The position numbers were made by a program, and so were the translations under genes. Shown in pieces: positions 59,991 to 64,000 of a stretch of DNA of 64,000 bases (its first letter is position 1; every line of letters starts with the position of its first letter). The stretch spans positions 62,001 to 126,000 of the forward strand of contig NZ_JBMSDZ010000002.1 in assembly GCF_049445995.1 (NCBI RefSeq), read 5' to 3'. This DNA is from Dyella_A sp049445995. Lineage in GTDB: Bacteria; Pseudomonadota; Gammaproteobacteria; Xanthomonadales; Rhodanobacteraceae. Below the pieces are notes generated by a model that made no database searches, was not told the DNA's origin, and saw nothing but the letters and a program-made list of their open reading frames with translations.

Positions 59991-60611
59991 CTAGCGGCCG
60001 GCCTGGGCGGAGGCCGCCAGCGCCCGGTACCGTGCGTCCAGCGTGGCCACCTGCGCGGCCACTGCATCCAGCGCGCCGCTGTTGTCGATCACGTCGTCGG
60101 CAATCGCCAGTCGCTCGCTGCGTGAGGCCTGGCTGGCGAGCATGCGCCGGGCCAGCGTCTCGTCCACGCCGTCGCGGGCGATCAGGCGGCGGATCTGCTC
60201 GGCTTCCGGCACGTCCACCACCAGCACCCGGTCGACCCAGCGGTAGTGCGCCAGGTTTTCCACCAGCAGGGGGATCGCCAGCAGGCAGTAGGGGCCCGGG
60301 TCCGCATCGGCGCGATCGCGCAGCCACTGGCGCACCCGCGGATGCACGATGGCCTCCAGGGTATGGCGGGCATCGTGGTCGGCGAAAATGCGCCGCCGCA
60401 TCGCCGGCCGGTCCAGCCGCCCATCGCTGCCCAGCACTTCCTTGCCGAAGGCCTCGACGATGCTGGCCAGCCCCTGCGTGCCCGGTTCGATCACTTCCCG
60501 CGCGGCGGTGTCCGCGTCGTACACGCGAATGCCGAGCGCCTCGAAGCACCGGGTCACCGCGCTCTTGCCGGCGGCCACGCCGCCCGTCAACGCAATCACA
60601 TAACGCGCCAT
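59991..60611 (-). CDS. coaE: Dephospho-CoA kinase CoaE
   Basis: A 206-residue kinase with P-loop TGGVAAGKSAVTRCF at the N-terminus, DADTAAREVIEPG, and the LID/CoA region HPRVRQWL and VPLLVE-like text (AIPLLVENLAHYRWVDRVLVVDVPE). It phosphorylates dephospho-CoA, the last step of CoA synthesis. It follows pilD by 10 bp in the classic pilBCD-coaE order. Confidence 0.95.
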   Translation of the reverse strand: MARYVIALTGGVAAGKSAVTRCFEALGIRVYDADTAAREVIEPGTQGLASIVEAFGKEVLGSDGRLDRPAMRRRIFADHDARHTLEAIVHPRVRQWLRDRADADPGPYCLLAIPLLVENLAHYRWVDRVLVVDVPEAEQIRRLIARDGVDETLARRMLASQASRSERLAIADDVIDNSGALDAVAAQVATLDARYRALAASAQAGR

Positions 60612-60621
60612 CGTGTGGACC

Positions 60622-61479
60622 TCAGCGCAGTCCGGTGAAGTGCAGGTAGGCGTCGAGCATCCGGTCGCCGGCCACGAACCACACCCAGCCCGCGGCCGCG
60701 ATGAACGGGCCGAACGGCATCGGCACGTCGCGCTCGTGGCGCTTGAGCGCCATCATCGTGCCGCCCACCAGGGCGCCGATCAGCGACGACAGCAGTACCA
60801 CCGGCAGCAGGCAGCTCAGCCCCATCCAGGCACCCAGCGCGGCGAGCAGCTTGAAGTCGCCATGCCCCATGCCCTCCTTGCCGGTGAGCAGCTTGAACGC
60901 CCAGTACACGCTCCACAGGCTCAGATAGCCGATGGCCGCGGCCAGGATGGCCGCCGACGGCGACACCCACAGCGGCTTGAGCGACAGCAACAGGCCGAGC
61001 CACAGCAGCGGATAGACCAGCTGGTCGGGCAGCAGCTGGGTGCGGAAGTCGATGCCGGACAGTGCGATCAGCATCCAGGTGAACAGCAGTCCCGCCGCGG
61101 CCGTCCAGCCGATGCCGAAGCGCCACACGATGGCGGCGCTGCACAGCCCGCTCAGCAACTCCACCAGCGGGTACTGGATCGATATCGACGCGTTGCAGTA
61201 GCGGCAGCGCCCCTTCAGCAGCAGCCAGCCGAGCAGCGGAATGTTGTCGTGGGCGGCCAGCCGATGCCTGCAGTGCGGGCAGTGCGAGGGCTCGCGCACG
61301 ATGCCCGGCGGAAGCTCGATCGGATCGGCCTGCAGATCCAGCACGTCGTGGGCTTCCCTGCGCCACATCGCCTCCAGCCGGGCAGGCAGGCGCAGGATCA
61401 CCACGTTGAGGAAGCTGCCCACCAGCAGCCCCAGCACGGCAGCAACACCGATCCAGATCGACAGAGGAAGTTCGGACAT
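60622..61479 (-). CDS. pilD: Prepilin peptidase/N-methyltransferase PilD
   Basis: The 285-residue membrane enzyme has about eight helices, the two CxxC pairs of the cytoplasmic zinc loop (CPHC and CRYC, residues about 74-100) and the aspartate protease sites GIDFRTQLLPD and KEGMGHGDFKLLAALGAW. It cleaves and N-methylates type IV prepilins and pseudopilins. ATG at 61479 (MSELPLSIWIG). Confidence 0.95.
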   Translation of the reverse strand: MSELPLSIWIGVAAVLGLLVGSFLNVVILRLPARLEAMWRREAHDVLDLQADPIELPPGIVREPSHCPHCRHRLAAHDNIPLLGWLLLKGRCRYCNASISIQYPLVELLSGLCSAAIVWRFGIGWTAAAGLLFTWMLIALSGIDFRTQLLPDQLVYPLLWLGLLLSLKPLWVSPSAAILAAAIGYLSLWSVYWAFKLLTGKEGMGHGDFKLLAALGAWMGLSCLLPVVLLSSLIGALVGGTMMALKRHERDVPMPFGPFIAAAGWVWFVAGDRMLDAYLHFTGLR

Positions 61480-61494
61480 GCACGTTCCCGCAGC

Positions 61495-61532
61495 ACAAAA
61501 CAAAAAGCCCCCCTCCCGGCGGGAGAGGGGCT
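61495..61532 (-). terminator. Intrinsic terminator between pilC and pilD
   Basis: On the minus strand AGCCCCTCTCCCG pairs with CGGGAGGGGGGCT and is followed by TTTTTGTTTTG. It lies just after the pilC stop and before the pilD start, so pilD-coaE needs readthrough or its own promoter. Confidence 0.85.
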
Positions 61533-61545
61533 CGGAGTCGCGAAT

Positions 61546-62814
61546 CTACACCGTTGCAGCCAGCTTGAAGATCGGCAGGTACAGCGACACCACCATGCCG
61601 CCCACCAGCACGCCCAGGATCACCATGATCAGCGGTTCGAGCAGGGTGGACAGCGTGTCGACCGCGTTGTTGACCTCCTCCTCGTAGAACTCCGCCACCT
61701 TGAACAGCATGTTGTCCAGCGCGCCGGATTCCTCGCCGATGGCGGTCATCTGCACCACCATGTTCGGAAACAGGCCGGTCTGGCGCATCGCCAACTGCAA
61801 CTGGTGGCCGACGGCGATGTCATCCCGCATCAGTCGAACGGCATCGCCGTAGACGATGCTGCCCGTCGCCCCGGCTACCGCATCCAGTGCCTCAACCAAT
61901 GGCACGCCAGCGCGGAACGTGACACCCAGGGTACGTGCGAAGCGGGCGATCGCAGACTGCCGCAGGATGTTGCCGATCACGGGAAGCTTGAGCATCACCC
62001 GATCGAGGAAATGGGCGAACTTCTGCGAGCGCTTCTTCGCCATCACCAGCGCCACAATGCCGCCGATGATGCCGCCAAGTACAACCCACCAGTACTTCTG
62101 CATGAATTCAGACGCGCTGATCACGATCTGGGTTGGGGCGGGCAGCTCTGCGCCTGCATCATGGAAGGTCGTGGCGAACACTGGCACCACGAAAAGCAAC
62201 ATGATCGTGCTCACCAGCAATGCCACGGCCAGCACCATCACCGGATAGAACAAGGCCTTCTTGATCTTGCTCTTGATGCCCTCCATCCGCTCCTTGTAGG
62301 TGGCGACGGTGTCCAGCACGGTGTCGAGCACACCGGCCGACTCACCGGCGCGCACCAGGTTGCGGTAGAGCTCATCGAACTGCACCGGATACTTGGCCAG
62401 CGCCTCATGGAGCGAGGCGCCACCCTCGATACCCTGCTTCACGTCCACCAGCATGTTCTTGAAGCGGACGTTCTTCTGGCCGTCGGCGATGATCTCGAAC
62501 GATTGCACCATGGGCACGCCAGACGCCATCATGGTAGCGATCTGGCGACTGAAGATCGCCACGTCGCGGGGCTTCACCGTACTGCCCGCCGAGCCGAACA
62601 ATGGTTTGGCTCGCTCGCGCACCTTCTGCGGGTTCATGCCTTGACGGCGCAGTTCGGCCTTGACCAGCGAGGCATTCTTCGCCGGCATATCCCCCTTCAT
62701 GAGTTTGCCGCGCTTGTCGAGCGCCACCCACTCGTACACCGTCGTCTGGCTGACCTGCGCGCGCTGGGCGCCCAAGTCGCGTGCGTTTTTTGCCGCTGCA
62801 GTAGCCGTGGCCAT
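61546..62814 (-). CDS. pilC: Type IV pilus inner-membrane platform protein PilC
   Basis: The 422-residue protein has two GspF-type domains (YEWVALDKRGKLMKGDM, FSRQIATMMASGVPMVQSFEII; FARTLGVTFRAGVPLVEALDAV, MTAIGEESGALDNMLFKVAEFYEEEV) with three membrane helices (about 215-240, 265-285, 390-412). It anchors the PilB/PilT motors and assembles pilin. A terminator follows. Confidence 0.95.
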   Translation of the reverse strand: MATATAAAKNARDLGAQRAQVSQTTVYEWVALDKRGKLMKGDMPAKNASLVKAELRRQGMNPQKVRERAKPLFGSAGSTVKPRDVAIFSRQIATMMASGVPMVQSFEIIADGQKNVRFKNMLVDVKQGIEGGASLHEALAKYPVQFDELYRNLVRAGESAGVLDTVLDTVATYKERMEGIKSKIKKALFYPVMVLAVALLVSTIMLLFVVPVFATTFHDAGAELPAPTQIVISASEFMQKYWWVVLGGIIGGIVALVMAKKRSQKFAHFLDRVMLKLPVIGNILRQSAIARFARTLGVTFRAGVPLVEALDAVAGATGSIVYGDAVRLMRDDIAVGHQLQLAMRQTGLFPNMVVQMTAIGEESGALDNMLFKVAEFYEEEVNNAVDTLSTLLEPLIMVILGVLVGGMVVSLYLPIFKLAATV

Positions 62815-62949
62815 GTGCTCCCCCTCAATCCTGCCCCGGACCGGCCTGAGGCCGGTCGAACCTCGCCAGCTTATTGCATTTCCAGCGCCAGAATCCGTGG
62901 CACGAGCCGCAGGTCCGCTGTGTCCGGGACCACGGATCGGGCGCCGCCA

Positions 62950-64000
62950 TCAATCCTTCGTCACGCGATCGATCTCGGTCAGGCTGGTCAAGCCCTGCTT
63001 CACCTTGCGCAGGGCCGAGGCGCGCAGATCGTCGATGCCCGCCGCCTTGGCTGCTTCGGCGATCTGCAGGGCATTGCCGCCCTTGAGAATGATCTTCTGG
63101 ATCTCCTCCAGCATCGGCATCACCTGGTAGATGCCCAGGCGGCCCTTGTAACCCTCGTTGCAGCTGTCGCAGCCGACTGCTTCGTATACGGTCAGCCCCT
63201 CGTCGATGTCCTGCTGCGTGAAGCCGGCGGCCAGCAGGGTCTCCGGCGGCAGTTCGATCGGCTTCTTGCAGTCGTGCAGGCGGCGGGCCAGGCGCTGCGC
63301 CACGATCAGGGTGACCGACGAGGTGATGTTGTAGGGCGCGATGCCCATGTTCATCAGGCGCGCGATGGTCTGCGAGGCGTCGTTGGTGTGCAGGGTGGAC
63401 AGCACCATGTGGCCGGTCTGCGCGGCCTTGATCGCGATCTCGGCGGTTTCCAGGTCGCGGATTTCGCCGACCATGATCACGTCCGGATCCTGGCGCAGGA
63501 ACGAGCGCAGTGCGGCGGCGAAGGTCATGCCGCGCTTCACGTTCTGCTGCACCTGGTTGATGCCTTCCACGCGGATTTCCACCGGGTCTTCCACGGTGGA
63601 GATGTTGCGCTCGGCGGTGTTGAGCATGTTGAGCGCGGTATACAACGACACCGTCTTGCCCGAACCGGTGGGGCCGGTGACCAGCACCATGCCGTAGGGC
63701 TTGTGGATGGCGTCCACGTAGAGCTTCTGCTGCTCCGGCTCGTAGCCGAGCTTCTCGATGCCGATCCTGGCGGCCGAGCCGTCCAGGATACGCAGCACGA
63801 TCTTCTCGCCGAACAGCGTGGGCAGCGTGCTCACGCGAAAGTCGACCGCACGGCTCTTGGACAGGTTGAGCTTGATGCGGCCGTCCTGCGGCACGCGCTT
63901 CTCGGCGATGTCCAACTGGGCCATCACCTTCAGTCGCGAGGAGATGCGGCTGGCCAGCTTCATCGGCGGGCTGGCCACCGCGCGCAGCATGCCGTCCATG
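62950..64000 (-). CDS. pilB: Type IV pilus assembly ATPase PilB (C-terminal part, cut by window end)
   Basis: The frame is open to the window edge and gives the last 350 residues of the hexameric extension motor. Motifs: RVSTLPTLFGEKIVLRILD, Walker A GPTGSGKTVSLYTAL, Asp box DPVEIRVEGINQVQQN, Walker B VIMVGEIRDLETAEIA, His box STLHTNDA, and zinc-binding cysteines CKK and CDSCNEG. It powers pilin polymerisation. The gap of 135 bp to pilC shows no clear element. Confidence 0.95.
   Translation of the reverse strand, partial: MDGMLRAVASPPMKLASRISSRLKVMAQLDIAEKRVPQDGRIKLNLSKSRAVDFRVSTLPTLFGEKIVLRILDGSAARIGIEKLGYEPEQQKLYVDAIHKPYGMVLVTGPTGSGKTVSLYTALNMLNTAERNISTVEDPVEIRVEGINQVQQNVKRGMTFAAALRSFLRQDPDVIMVGEIRDLETAEIAIKAAQTGHMVLSTLHTNDASQTIARLMNMGIAPYNITSSVTLIVAQRLARRLHDCKKPIELPPETLLAAGFTQQDIDEGLTVYEAVGCDSCNEGYKGRLGIYQVMPMLEEIQKIILKGGNALQIAEAAKAAGIDDLRASALRKVKQGLTSLTEIDRVTKD

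Overview
The window is high-GC gammaproteobacterial chromosome. Its gene orders fit Xanthomonadales, most likely Rhodanobacteraceae (Rhodanobacter/Dyella/Frateuria type): kdsD-kdsC-lptCAB-rpoN-hpf followed by hprK-rapZ-EIIA(Man)-HPr-EI, ibaG-murA, purM-purN, pilB-pilC-pilD-coaE, and many short GTRG-type palindromes between genes. The genus is an inference. No rRNA, tRNA or CRISPR array was seen.

Layout. 0-6.2 kb: 3' end of PBP1B, a lipoprotein, a DinG/YoaA-type helicase, a VOC-family remnant, a sugar porter and tsaB. 6.3-11.8 kb: a sulfite island on the minus strand (sorB, sorA, yeiH) with a divergent YeiE-like LysR gene; sorA is split by a 1.59-kb IS1182-type element, and removing it together with one copy of a 3-bp TCA duplication restores the frame exactly. 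11.8-20.9 kb: a long minus-strand LPS-export/sigma-54/PTS block (kdsD to ptsI). 22-35.6 kb: housekeeping genes (ibaG, murA, purN, purM, hda, suhB, trmJ, a CNNM/CorC protein, an alkyltransferase-like protein, recQ). 35.6-41.7 kb: a truncated DUF4097-type gene, a 178-bp MITE, an ion-transporter-type permease behind a deleted GST gene, an ABC exporter pair and tesA. 41.8-51.8 kb: signalling (OmpR-type pair, BlaI/M56 pair, RegB/RegA-type redox pair) with a single-chain CoA-transferase, an asparaginase-type hydrolase and a POT peptide transporter. 52-58.8 kb: dgkA, lemA with two TPM-domain genes, lgt, an AIM24-type protein, thyA, folA and mutT. 58.8-60 kb: a REPtron, meaning a RAYT transposase inside a dense array of its REP palindromes. 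60-64 kb: coaE, pilD, pilC and the 3' part of pilB.

Main points of interest. (1) The RAYT gene at 59284-59748 sits inside about ten REP units. The same palindrome recurs at 31.3, 36.25 and 56.8 kb. A subfamily carries a longer loop, and one copy shows a compensatory stem change. (2) The MITE at 36337-36514 has ends matching the IS at 7564-9151 in 18 of 19 bases and the same TCA duplication, so the IS transposase may mobilise it; it landed exactly on a stop codon. (3) A sulfite oxidation/export/sensing module was inactivated, apparently recently, by that IS. (4) A BlaI repressor is paired with an M56 protease that ends in an STN-like domain, with two 12-bp operator candidates upstream.
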